Assembly (NCBI GenBank): GCA_023453665.1
Contig: JAEXTA010000089.1
Span: 70,860-134,859 of the forward strand
Origin: Bacteroidota bacterium
Lineage (GTDB): Bacteria > Bacteroidota > Ignavibacteria > Ignavibacteriales > Ignavibacteriaceae
Length of the DNA stretch: 64,000 nucleotides
Reading direction: 5' to 3'
In this document: positions 6,767 through 14,032 of the stretch, piece after piece
Layout: each line of letters starts with the position of its first letter
How positions within the stretch are numbered: position 1 is the stretch's first letter
Translations under genes and position numbers: made by a program
The notes under the pieces: model-generated
Database searches by the model: none
Told to the model about the DNA's origin: nothing
Seen by the model: the letters and a program-made list of their open reading frames with translations, nothing else

Positions 6767-9490
6767 TTGACAGAATATCCTAAAGAAATAAAATTCAAAT
6801 ACAGTTGGAGAAAATACCAACAACGTGTGCTTGATGAATTACAGAGCCATTTATCAGATGGAAATTTACACGTAATTGCGCCTCCAGGTTCTGGCAAGAC
6901 AGTTTTAGGTCTCGAGGTTGCTATTAGGTTGAACAAGCCGACTTTAATTCTTGCGCCTACACTTGCAATTCGAAATCAATGGATACAACGCTTTTGTGAT
7001 CTTTTTCTTCAAACTAATTCAATACCAAATTGGATTTCAAGAGATATAAGAAACCCCAAATTTATTACGGTCGTAACTTATCAAGGACTTCGTACCGCTT
7101 GTAATAACCTGAAAATTCAGGAACATGAAATTGATGAAGAAGAAGAAATAGAAGAAAATGAAAACGGCACATCAACAAATCCAAATCTTGAAAAAATTGC
7201 ATCTGGTTTAAAATTACAAGGCATTAAAACTTTTGTATTGGATGAAGCACATCATTTAAAAAATGAATGGTGGCATACACTGATTAAGATTAAGGAAAAT
7301 CTTAACCCGATTATCGTTAGTTTAACCGCAACTCCACCATATGATGTGACTGCAACAGAATGGCAGCGCTATATCGAATTAAATGGACCCGTAGATACAG
7401 AAATTTCAGTTCCTGAATTAGTCATAGAAGGCGATTTATGTCCGCATCAGGACTACGTGTATTTTTCATTACCTACAGATAAAGAAAATGGAGAGATAAT
7501 TGAGTTTCGAAAAAATATTAAAAAACTTTTTCAGGAGATCAAGAATGATGAAACAATAATTAAAGCATTTGAAAACCATCCGGCCTGGATTAATCCAACC
7601 GAACAACTGGATTGGATTTATGATAATCTTACCTGCTATTCATCGTGTTTAATTTTTCTTAACGCCAATAAAAAAGAAATCCCCGGGATACATCTTGAAG
7701 TTATTGGAGATAAAAAACTTATTATTCCGGCACTCGACTATAGTTGGATGGAAACAGTTTTGGATTTTTATCTTTACGGGGACAGGCAAAATTTTAAACA
7801 ATTTGAAGAACACAAAAAATATCTTGAAAACAAACTAAGGCGATATGGTGCAATTGAAAAACGGCAAATAAGTTTTTTCCAAAACAAGCGGGTTACGAGT
7901 TTTCTAACTTCAAGTATCAATAAACTAAATGGAATTAAAGAGATTGTTGATTTTGAATTCAACCAGTTAGGTAAAAATCTGCGAATGGTTATTCTTTCTG
8001 ATTTTATCCGCAAAGAGTTTTACACTAATTCCACGGCAAACACTATTGAATTAAATAAAATTGGAATAATTCCAATATTTGAAAAACTAAGAAGAGAAAA
8101 TTCAAATAATAAAAAAATAGGTGTATTAACAGGTTCAATTATAATTATACCTAAATCAGCTTATACCGCTTTTAAATTAGAAGTTGCGAAGTTTGGAATA
8201 TCTTCGATTAACTCTACACCTGTTCCATTTGATAATAGATACGTGGAAATTCTTCAACCAGATGAAATTAAAAATAGTATAATCCAAATAGTCACTCAGA
8301 TTTTTGAGCAGGGAGAAATTGAAGTTTTAATTGGAACAAAATCTTTGCTGGGTGAAGGTTGGGATGCTCCAACAATTAATTCTTTAATATTGGCAAGTTT
8401 TGTTGGTTCTTTCGTCCTCTCAAATCAAATGCGCGGAAGGGCTATCAGAACACAGCTTGAAAATTCAGAGAAAACAAGTAACATTTGGCATTTAGTCACC
8501 ATTGATCCAACCTCGCCAACTGGTGGTGATGATTTCGATTTAATAAAAAGACGTTTCAGAGGTTTTGTTGGTGTTTCATTTAAAGAAGAATCGGGAATTG
8601 AAAACGGTATCGGACGCCTAAATTTACCCGAAAATATTTTTAATAAAGAAGAAGCCGAAAAAAAGAATTTTGAAATGTTTAACTATGCTGGAAACAGAGA
8701 AAGCTTAAGAAAAAGATGGAATACCGCTCTTGAGAAAGGAGTGATGCTTACAGAAGAAATAAAAATACCATTTGCTGAAAAAAAAGAATACAAAGCGGTG
8801 AAGTCATTGTATTTGAACAAAACAATTGCAAACCTAATGGCAACTTTAGGCTCAGGCTTGATTGGTTTTGGTTTGGAAAGTTTGCAGGGTCTTTTGAGAG
8901 CAACGAAAAACATAAAATCACCACAAGATTTGTATTCTTACCTGGCAGTTATTGGCAGTATCGGTGTGGCCTTATTTGGAATCCAAACTTACAAAACACT
9001 TAAGTTATATTTTAAGTATAGAGATATCTCAAAGGACATCCAGAAAATAGGAGTCGCCTTATTAAATTCTTTAATTAAAGCAAAAATTATTCGTACTGAA
9101 TATTCTAAATTAAAAGTTGAAACTTCTATCGACGATAGGGGGTCTGTATTCTGTCATTTAGATGGCGGGACAACTTTTGATAAATCAACCTTTATAAATT
9201 CCCTTCAAGAAATCATCGCTCCTATTGATAATCCTAGGTACGTAATCATAAGAAAAAATAAGTTTATGCTTTTCGTTAATCAAATAGATTATCATTCAGT
9301 TCCCGAGATTATCGGAAAGAACAAAACCTTTGCAGAGTATTTTAAAAACCAATGGGAACGCTTTGTTGGAAGTTGTGAATTAGTATTTACGCGTACAATT
9401 GCTGGAAGAAAACTACTTCTAAAATCAAGAGTTAATTCGGTGGCTTCTCAATTCGGTGATACAGTTGAGCGCGTAAACAAATGGAAGTAA
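6767..9490 (+). CDS. SF2 DEAD/DEAH helicase with C-terminal membrane segments
   Basis: The 907-residue protein is an SF2 helicase. It shows WRKYQQRVLDEL (Q-motif region), motif I APPGSGKT (Lys44), DEAH at 159-162, SLTATPP (motif III, near 187), a second RecA domain with GTKSLLGEGWDAP, and motif VI QMRGRAIRT from Gln554. Between the RecA domains is an acidic insert (DEEEEIEENENG) and further unassigned sequence. The C-terminal third is unusual: hydrophobic segments at about 684-702 and 723-745 predict a membrane hairpin, followed by a ~150-residue domain I do not recognise. The only in-frame start is TTG at 6767; a stop lies seven codons upstream. The gene stands alone between unrelated genes. 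DNA or RNA remodelling at a membrane, or phage defence, are both guesses. Confidence 0.85.
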   Translation: MTEYPKEIKFKYSWRKYQQRVLDELQSHLSDGNLHVIAPPGSGKTVLGLEVAIRLNKPTLILAPTLAIRNQWIQRFCDLFLQTNSIPNWISRDIRNPKFITVVTYQGLRTACNNLKIQEHEIDEEEEIEENENGTSTNPNLEKIASGLKLQGIKTFVLDEAHHLKNEWWHTLIKIKENLNPIIVSLTATPPYDVTATEWQRYIELNGPVDTEISVPELVIEGDLCPHQDYVYFSLPTDKENGEIIEFRKNIKKLFQEIKNDETIIKAFENHPAWINPTEQLDWIYDNLTCYSSCLIFLNANKKEIPGIHLEVIGDKKLIIPALDYSWMETVLDFYLYGDRQNFKQFEEHKKYLENKLRRYGAIEKRQISFFQNKRVTSFLTSSINKLNGIKEIVDFEFNQLGKNLRMVILSDFIRKEFYTNSTANTIELNKIGIIPIFEKLRRENSNNKKIGVLTGSIIIIPKSAYTAFKLEVAKFGISSINSTPVPFDNRYVEILQPDEIKNSIIQIVTQIFEQGEIEVLIGTKSLLGEGWDAPTINSLILASFVGSFVLSNQMRGRAIRTQLENSEKTSNIWHLVTIDPTSPTGGDDFDLIKRRFRGFVGVSFKEESGIENGIGRLNLPENIFNKEEAEKKNFEMFNYAGNRESLRKRWNTALEKGVMLTEEIKIPFAEKKEYKAVKSLYLNKTIANLMATLGSGLIGFGLESLQGLLRATKNIKSPQDLYSYLAVIGSIGVALFGIQTYKTLKLYFKYRDISKDIQKIGVALLNSLIKAKIIRTEYSKLKVETSIDDRGSVFCHLDGGTTFDKSTFINSLQEIIAPIDNPRYVIIRKNKFMLFVNQIDYHSVPEIIGKNKTFAEYFKNQWERFVGSCELVFTRTIAGRKLLLKSRVNSVASQFGDTVERVNKWK

Positions 9491-9598
9491 AAAGAAACCA
9501 GCCTCGTCTACGGTTTAACCAATTCTACAACCGATAAGTATCTTTTCTCACCACTTTAATTCAACCCTTGCCCTTTTATGATTTTTCTTCTATGTTTG

Positions 9599-9618
9599 TT
9601 ATGAACATATGCTCATAA
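9599..9618. promoter_or_regulatory. Near-perfect dyad upstream of the DUF134 gene
   Basis: TTATGAACAT followed by ATGCTCATAA forms a 20-base dyad in which nine of ten base pairs match. It ends seven bases before the ATG of the putative regulator, the position of an autoregulatory operator. That role is inferred. Confidence 0.5.
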
Positions 9619-9625
9619 TAAAAAA

Positions 9626-10012
9626 ATGGCTAGACCAAAATTAAAACGAACAATCCGGTGCAATCCTTCGGCATATTATTTTAAACCGAGAGGAATACCG
9701 ATTTCTGATCTCGAAGAAATTATTCTTAACGATGATGAAGTGGAAGCAATAAGACTCGCTGATCTGGATGGACTATTTCATGAAGATGCGGCAATTAAAA
9801 TGAAAATATCCCGTGCGACATTCGGGCGTGTGCTGCATTCAGCAAGAAATAAAGTTGCTGACAGCATTATAAACGGTAAAGCGATAAAAATTTCAGAGTC
9901 ACTTAAACAAATCAATATTAGACCTCAAAGCCGATGTAATAAATGCGGAAACAGGTTTAGAAAAAGAAATAAAGCGAATGTAAACATTTGCTCTAATTGT
10001 AATAACAAATAA
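9626..10012 (+). CDS. DUF134 (UPF0251) DNA-binding protein
   Basis: The 128-residue product matches the DUF134 family: MARPK..R.I..NP.A.YFKPRGIP at the start, then LN.DEVEAIRLADLDGL..E.AA.KM.ISR.TFGR.L..AR.KVAD.I..GKAI.I, a helix-turn-helix related to sigma region 4. The last ~30 residues contain CNKCGNRF and CSNCNNK, a four-cysteine zinc-ribbon-like tail. The family is generally taken to be transcriptional and is often found beside NifX/NafY-like proteins, as here (13 bases to the next gene). A dyad just before the start suggests autoregulation. There is no clear ribosome site, and the leader between dyad and ATG is short. Confidence 0.9.
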   Translation: MARPKLKRTIRCNPSAYYFKPRGIPISDLEEIILNDDEVEAIRLADLDGLFHEDAAIKMKISRATFGRVLHSARNKVADSIINGKAIKISESLKQINIRPQSRCNKCGNRFRKRNKANVNICSNCNNK

Positions 10013-10025
10013 GGGAGATATAAAA

Positions 10026-10412
10026 ATGAAAATAGCAGTAGCAACAGACGACAATCAAACAGTTACAGGTCACATAGGAAGATGTAACGCGTTTATTTTC
10101 TACACAATTGAAGATGGAAAAATTGTGAACCGGGAAATAAAGGAGAACAATCATACTCACCATAAAATGCACGGACATGATCATACCGGTGAAGAGCATT
10201 CACACGGACATAGTCACTCCGGTCTGATTAATTTACTTGATGGATGCAGTGCGCTGATTTTCAGTTACGGCGGATGGCGGCTTATCGAAGACCTGAAACA
10301 GAATAAAATTAATCCTGTAATGACGGACGTTTCACTTGCTGATGAAGCTGCCCTTCTGTATTCAACAGGTAAGCTTGTGAATAAAGAAGAGAACACCTGC
10401 AATCATCACTAA
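10026..10412 (+). CDS. NifX/NifB-type Fe-Mo cofactor-binding-like protein, His-rich
   Basis: The 128-residue protein has the ribonuclease H-like fold of the dinitrogenase Fe-Mo cofactor-binding family (NifX/NafY/NifB C-terminal, MTH1175-like): MKIAVATDD..TV.GHIGRC..F..Y.IEDGKIV..E, then DG.SALI.....W.LIEDLK...I.PV.T...LADEA...Y..G.L. A loop between the halves carries ten histidines in about 25 residues (alternating H with G, S, D, T), and the C terminus ends CNHH. Metal or metal-cluster binding is therefore likely. No nif genes are in the window, so a role in nitrogenase is unsupported. It is in an operon with the DUF134 gene (GGGAGATATAAAA ribosome site between them). Confidence 0.87.
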   Translation: MKIAVATDDNQTVTGHIGRCNAFIFYTIEDGKIVNREIKENNHTHHKMHGHDHTGEEHSHGHSHSGLINLLDGCSALIFSYGGWRLIEDLKQNKINPVMTDVSLADEAALLYSTGKLVNKEENTCNHH

Positions 10413-10471
10413 AAACAATTGACAGCAGTAAACAAATTAGTCACTTTGCACTATTGAATTAGCAAATTGAT

Positions 10472-10489
10472 TTATGAATATTTTCATAA
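10472..10489. promoter_or_regulatory. TTATGAA/TTCATAA-type dyad upstream of an exported protein
   Basis: TTATGAATA followed by TTTTCATAA has eight of nine pairs matching. It shares the outer TTATGA...TCATAA arms with the dyad at 9599, but the arms are six rather than eight bases apart. It lies 35 bases before the start at 10524. Shared regulation is possible but unproven. Confidence 0.35.
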
Positions 10490-10523
10490 GACAAATTAAA
10501 AATTATTATTTGAAGGTAAGATT

Positions 10524-11348
10524 ATGAAAAAGTTATTCTTTCTTATGATCGCATCAGTAGTGCTTTTCGGTTTCACCGCAGGCAGAATGATTGATGACAA
10601 AACTCAATCATTGTTAAAACAATTTCAGCTTAGTGAAGATAATGCGATGAACCAGGTTTTCTCAAACATATCCGGACCATCATTTTATATTCCGAACGTT
10701 AAAGTTTTAAAAGCAATGGCAACCGGCGAGCGCGTTGAGATGGTAAAAACCATCGGGCACTATGTAAAAGAATTTACTGCTTCTAAGGAATTTGTTAAGC
10801 GATATAATGAATACCGTGAAAATAAAAAGCCCACTGAGCCTCAAAAACCGGAATCTGGAGCTGAACTGCAGAAGAAAGCCATTGCTAATATGAAAAAAAG
10901 TATTTCAGAGATGGAAACGCAAATGAAACAAATGCCTGCCGATCAACAGGCGATGTTTGGGGACGTAATAAAGCAGAATAAACAGATGCTTGCTGAATAT
11001 GAAAAACCGGATAACCCGATGTTCGGAAAAAATTATGACGATTCCATGAATCAATCTTATCAGTATCAGATGACTGATTACAACAACAAAATGACAGAAT
11101 GGAAAACAAAATACCCGGAAGGAAAACCATCATTCCTGGTAAAAGAATGGCTAACGCTTTATCTTGAAAAATCAAAAGACATTGACTTCACAGCAAAGAC
11201 TGCTGCAAATAATTACGGCAAACAGGTGTTTGCAAAAGCTGAGTATGAAAGAAAAGATTATTTATGGAAGATGTTGTTCCGTGCCGGTAAGGAAAGCGTT
11301 GATGCAAGCAGATCATTCGCACAATCATGGCTTAACGAACTTAAATAA
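10524..11348 (+). CDS. Exported protein of unknown function
   Basis: I do not recognise this 274-residue protein. It starts with a signal peptide (MKKLFFLMIASVVLFGFTAG), followed by a mostly helical, charged sequence rich in Lys, Met and Gln. The middle (about 95-150) contains KKPTEPQKPESG and heptad-like SISEMETQMKQM, suggesting coiled coil. The C-terminal third has several aromatic and charged blocks (KEWLTLYLEKSKDIDF, YERKDYLWKMLFRAGKE). It has no Cys in the mature part and no lipobox, so a periplasmic protein is likely. AAGGTAAGATT precedes the ATG and a strong terminator follows, so it is probably monocistronic. Confidence 0.7.
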   Translation: MKKLFFLMIASVVLFGFTAGRMIDDKTQSLLKQFQLSEDNAMNQVFSNISGPSFYIPNVKVLKAMATGERVEMVKTIGHYVKEFTASKEFVKRYNEYRENKKPTEPQKPESGAELQKKAIANMKKSISEMETQMKQMPADQQAMFGDVIKQNKQMLAEYEKPDNPMFGKNYDDSMNQSYQYQMTDYNNKMTEWKTKYPEGKPSFLVKEWLTLYLEKSKDIDFTAKTAANNYGKQVFAKAEYERKDYLWKMLFRAGKESVDASRSFAQSWLNELK

Positions 11349-11368
11349 TATTACTTGCTTAAAATTAT

Positions 11369-11402
11369 AGTCACACCTATTGCAAAACGGTGTGACTTTT
11401 TT
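11369..11402 (+). terminator. Intrinsic terminator
   Basis: AGTCACACC (11369-11377) pairs with GGTGTGACT (11389-11397) and runs into six T. It lies 20 bases after the stop of the exported unknown. Confidence 0.85.
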
Positions 11403-11540
11403 ATTTCTATCCAATAAAAAATTCCTGTTTTTATTTTTTGATTTTAATCTTAAATTAAAACCAGGAACCTAACTCAAATTACTGCCTTAATAACCTGCCG
11501 GGGATTAATAATCAGCTAACAAAAAATTTTTGAGGTGAAC

Positions 11541-13391
11541 ATGAAAAAGTTATTGTTACTGTTAGTCCTTTGTTTCATACCCGCTGCGTATTCACAGACA
11601 AGTATTGATTTCACTAATTTTAACAGTTCATCTGCAAACGGCTGGATGATGGCTAACGGTTCCCAGCCCAATAAATGGGTAATAGGAGGTGCGGCAAGTT
11701 ATTACGATTTTTTTTCCCGTTCCGGCGCTTATATAAGTAATGATATGGGAACGACGTATGGTTACGTTGACGATACTACCGCGATTGTTCATTTTTACAA
11801 AGACATTGCAATAAATGCTGTGACAAAAGATATGATGCTTACATTTAAACTTATGTGTCCTGGTGAAGAGGGCAATGATTACCTGACCGTGCATGTTGTT
11901 TCATCGTCGATAACACCGCAGGCAGGTGTTGAGTTGACAGAAGGTTTGGTGGGAAAATCGGAATACAGCGGTGATGACTACTGGAGAGGTTATTCTATAA
12001 ATCTTAAAAGAGATCTTTACACAGAAAATTTTATGAGAATTGTTTTTACATGGAAGAATGACAACAACGGATCAGGAACTAATCCGGCGGCATTGGATGA
12101 AATCAGACTATCTGAACTAAGTATGAATTATGATACTTTTCTTCCCAAAATTAATCTGCCAAGCGGACGATATTACGGCGGCTCGTTGATGAGCGGTTAT
12201 TCAACATATTTTGTCGGCGGCGATGTCGGTGGTCCGCCAACACAGCAGGCAGTTGAAATTGATTACGGCGGACAGGCAGGTAAAGATCTTCCTCAAATCA
12301 CAGAAGCCGTAAGATTAAATGAACTTACAAAAATGAACGGAAAGATTTTCAGCATTGGAGGATTTAATACCGGCGCTACTGATCCTACAGATGAAATTTA
12401 TTCCCTGGACTTAAAAACTTTTCAATGGAACCCGGAAAATCCTTACCCGAAAAAAATATTCTACCATCGTGTTGCCACTTACGATTGGAAGGCAATGTAT
12501 TCAATCGGCGGATCTGACGAAACAAATCAGCTTCTGAATAGCGTTTACTACAAATTAGCGGCTGGTATAAATTGGGAAGAAGCAACACCTCTCCCCGGCG
12601 ATGGTCGGGCAGACGGCGGATTGGCAATTCTTGATCGCGAAAATAAAATTTTTTACGTCGGCGGATTTACAAACTCATTTGATTTTCAAAGACAGGTTGA
12701 CAGCGTTTTTATCGGGACAATTGATACAGCAAATCCCGGTGTTATAACATGGACAACAGGAACAAGTTTTCCGGGCGGACCACGTGCAAGGCTACGCGCA
12801 TTTCCGTGGGGCAGAGATAAAGTTATAGTTGTTGGAGGAACGGATGGGGGGAATTTCAACACCTCAACAATTTTTAATGATGTATGGGAATACGATCTGT
12901 CCGAAGATCAATGGACGCTGCTTGGTAATATGCCGCTTGCATTGTGTGCTTATATGGGCGGGACAGAAAGATTATCCGGAGGATTGTGGGCAATGTATTT
13001 CGGCGGAGGAATTAAACCCGGTCCCGCGATTTCAAATACTACCTATGCTTACTTTGATACAGTACAAACTCCGACATCAGTTGAAGACAATGAAACAGTT
13101 GTGAATGATTATTTTCTTTCACAAAACTATCCAAACCCCTTCAACCCAACAACAAAAATAAAGTTTACAATACCAGCCGTAGAGACGAGGCACGCCTCGT
13201 CTCAACACGCCGTAAGCCTAAAAGTCTTCGACATACTCGGCAATGAAGTTGCTACTCTAGTAAACGAAACAAAACCATCCGGCACTTACGAAGTTGAGTT
13301 CAATGCGGAAGGATTATCAAGCGGTGTTTATTTCTATCAGTTAAAAGCAGGTAGCTTTATTTCAACAAAAAAACTTTTACTGCTGAAATAA
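11541..13391 (+). CDS. Secreted kelch-propeller protein with T9SS sorting domain
   Basis: The start is the ATG at 11541, nine bases after a GAGGTG ribosome site; an in-frame GTG lies two codons upstream. The 616-residue product has a signal peptide (to about residue 20, AYSQ), a jelly-roll-like N-terminal domain (SIDFTNFNS...NGW, resembling choice-of-anchor/cleaved-adhesin domains), then kelch-type repeats with GKIFSIGGFN, KAMYSIGGSDE, KIFYVGGFTN and KVIVVGGTDGG from about 200 to 490. The last ~90 residues are a T9SS type A sorting domain (NYPNPFNP...TKKLLLLK). It should cross the inner membrane by Sec and the outer membrane by T9SS. The sorting domain is interrupted in frame by a palindrome (13182-13203). 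Ligand unknown. Confidence 0.85.
   Translation: MKKLLLLLVLCFIPAAYSQTSIDFTNFNSSSANGWMMANGSQPNKWVIGGAASYYDFFSRSGAYISNDMGTTYGYVDDTTAIVHFYKDIAINAVTKDMMLTFKLMCPGEEGNDYLTVHVVSSSITPQAGVELTEGLVGKSEYSGDDYWRGYSINLKRDLYTENFMRIVFTWKNDNNGSGTNPAALDEIRLSELSMNYDTFLPKINLPSGRYYGGSLMSGYSTYFVGGDVGGPPTQQAVEIDYGGQAGKDLPQITEAVRLNELTKMNGKIFSIGGFNTGATDPTDEIYSLDLKTFQWNPENPYPKKIFYHRVATYDWKAMYSIGGSDETNQLLNSVYYKLAAGINWEEATPLPGDGRADGGLAILDRENKIFYVGGFTNSFDFQRQVDSVFIGTIDTANPGVITWTTGTSFPGGPRARLRAFPWGRDKVIVVGGTDGGNFNTSTIFNDVWEYDLSEDQWTLLGNMPLALCAYMGGTERLSGGLWAMYFGGGIKPGPAISNTTYAYFDTVQTPTSVEDNETVVNDYFLSQNYPNPFNPTTKIKFTIPAVETRHASSQHAVSLKVFDILGNEVATLVNETKPSGTYEVEFNAEGLSSGVYFYQLKAGSFISTKKLLLLK
13182..13203. repeat. In-frame palindrome inside a T9SS sorting domain
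   Basis: GAGACGAGGC and GCCTCGTCTC are perfect ten-base arms around AC. The element encodes ETRHASS between PA and the LKVFD strand. It belongs to the GTAGAGACG family also seen at 19715, 20995 and 29335. Confidence 0.75.
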
Positions 13392-13421
13392 ATTTTATTG
13401 GATTAACTTTCTCTTTAAACT

Positions 13422-13472
13422 AAAAAAATGTCAGTCTTCAATCCCAAACAACCGGGAGCGCAGACTGACATC
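13422..13472 (-). terminator. Intrinsic terminator of the VOC gene
   Basis: On the minus strand ATGTCAGTCT (13463-13472) pairs with AGACTGACAT (13429-13438) and is followed by a run of T (13423-13429 complement). It lies 20 bases past the stop of the VOC gene. Confidence 0.8.
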
Positions 13473-13492
13473 ATTATTAAACAGACAAGTTT

Positions 13493-13864
13493 TTATTTAG
13501 GCGAATGGAATGCCATGTTGTTTCCTTCACAGTCAATGAAGAAAGCCATATAACCAATATCATCATTTATTTTAGTTTTGGGCATTGTAATTTTTCCTCC
13601 GGCTTTTTCCACTTTACCGAGAGGAACACTAAGATCCTCGCCGCCATTTAAATAAAGTTTTGGTCCGTCCATTGTCGGTTTGTAACCTTCGCCCTGGCAC
13701 AGTGAACCACTTACTTCCTTTGGATCTTCCATAGGAAAGAAAGCCATTTTAATACCGTACATTTCAACGTGCTGAAATTCACCGCCGATTACATCGGTGT
13801 AAAACTTTACCGCGCGATCCATATTTGTTACCGGGATCTCTACCCAATTAATTAAGTTAGCCAT
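13493..13864 (-). CDS. VOC-family (glyoxalase/bleomycin-resistance fold) protein
   Basis: The 123-residue protein has the two beta-alpha-beta-beta-beta modules of the vicinal oxygen chelate fold: NWVEIPVTNMDRAVKFYTDVIGGEF at the N terminus and PLGKVEKAGGKI...IGYMAFFIDCEGNNMAFHSP at the C terminus. It is a single-module protein of the size that works as a dimer. Several of these small proteins (PhnB/YaeR-like or general VOC) have no known reaction. The ribosome site CAGGAGACACAG fixes the start. It is flanked by T9SS cargo genes but has no secretion signal, so it is cytoplasmic and has its own terminator. Confidence 0.85.
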   Translation of the reverse strand: MANLINWVEIPVTNMDRAVKFYTDVIGGEFQHVEMYGIKMAFFPMEDPKEVSGSLCQGEGYKPTMDGPKLYLNGGEDLSVPLGKVEKAGGKITMPKTKINDDIGYMAFFIDCEGNNMAFHSPK

Positions 13865-13965
13865 CTGTGTCTCCTGAAATTTAGTTAATAAAAATTTTGG
13901 GCAGGCAGAATAGTAAATAATTTTTATTCCCGGCTAATACTTTTTGTAATGGTCAATAAAATTGA

Positions 13966-14020
13966 TAAAAGGTTGAATCGATAAAAGAATTTTTTTGACT
14001 GTGTTCATCAATTCAACCTT
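13966..14020 (-). terminator. Long-stem terminator-like hairpin
   Basis: On the minus strand a 14-base stem with one mismatch (arms 14007-14020 and 13969-13982) carries a 24-base loop and ends in CCTTTTATC. It lies 12 bases after the stop of the propeller gene ending at 14033. Confidence 0.55.
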
Positions 14021-14032
14021 AAGAATGAAAGT

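Noticed and set aside
10026..10412. Nitrogen fixation function
   Set aside because: The fold is shared with NifX/NifB, but no nif structural or assembly genes are present.
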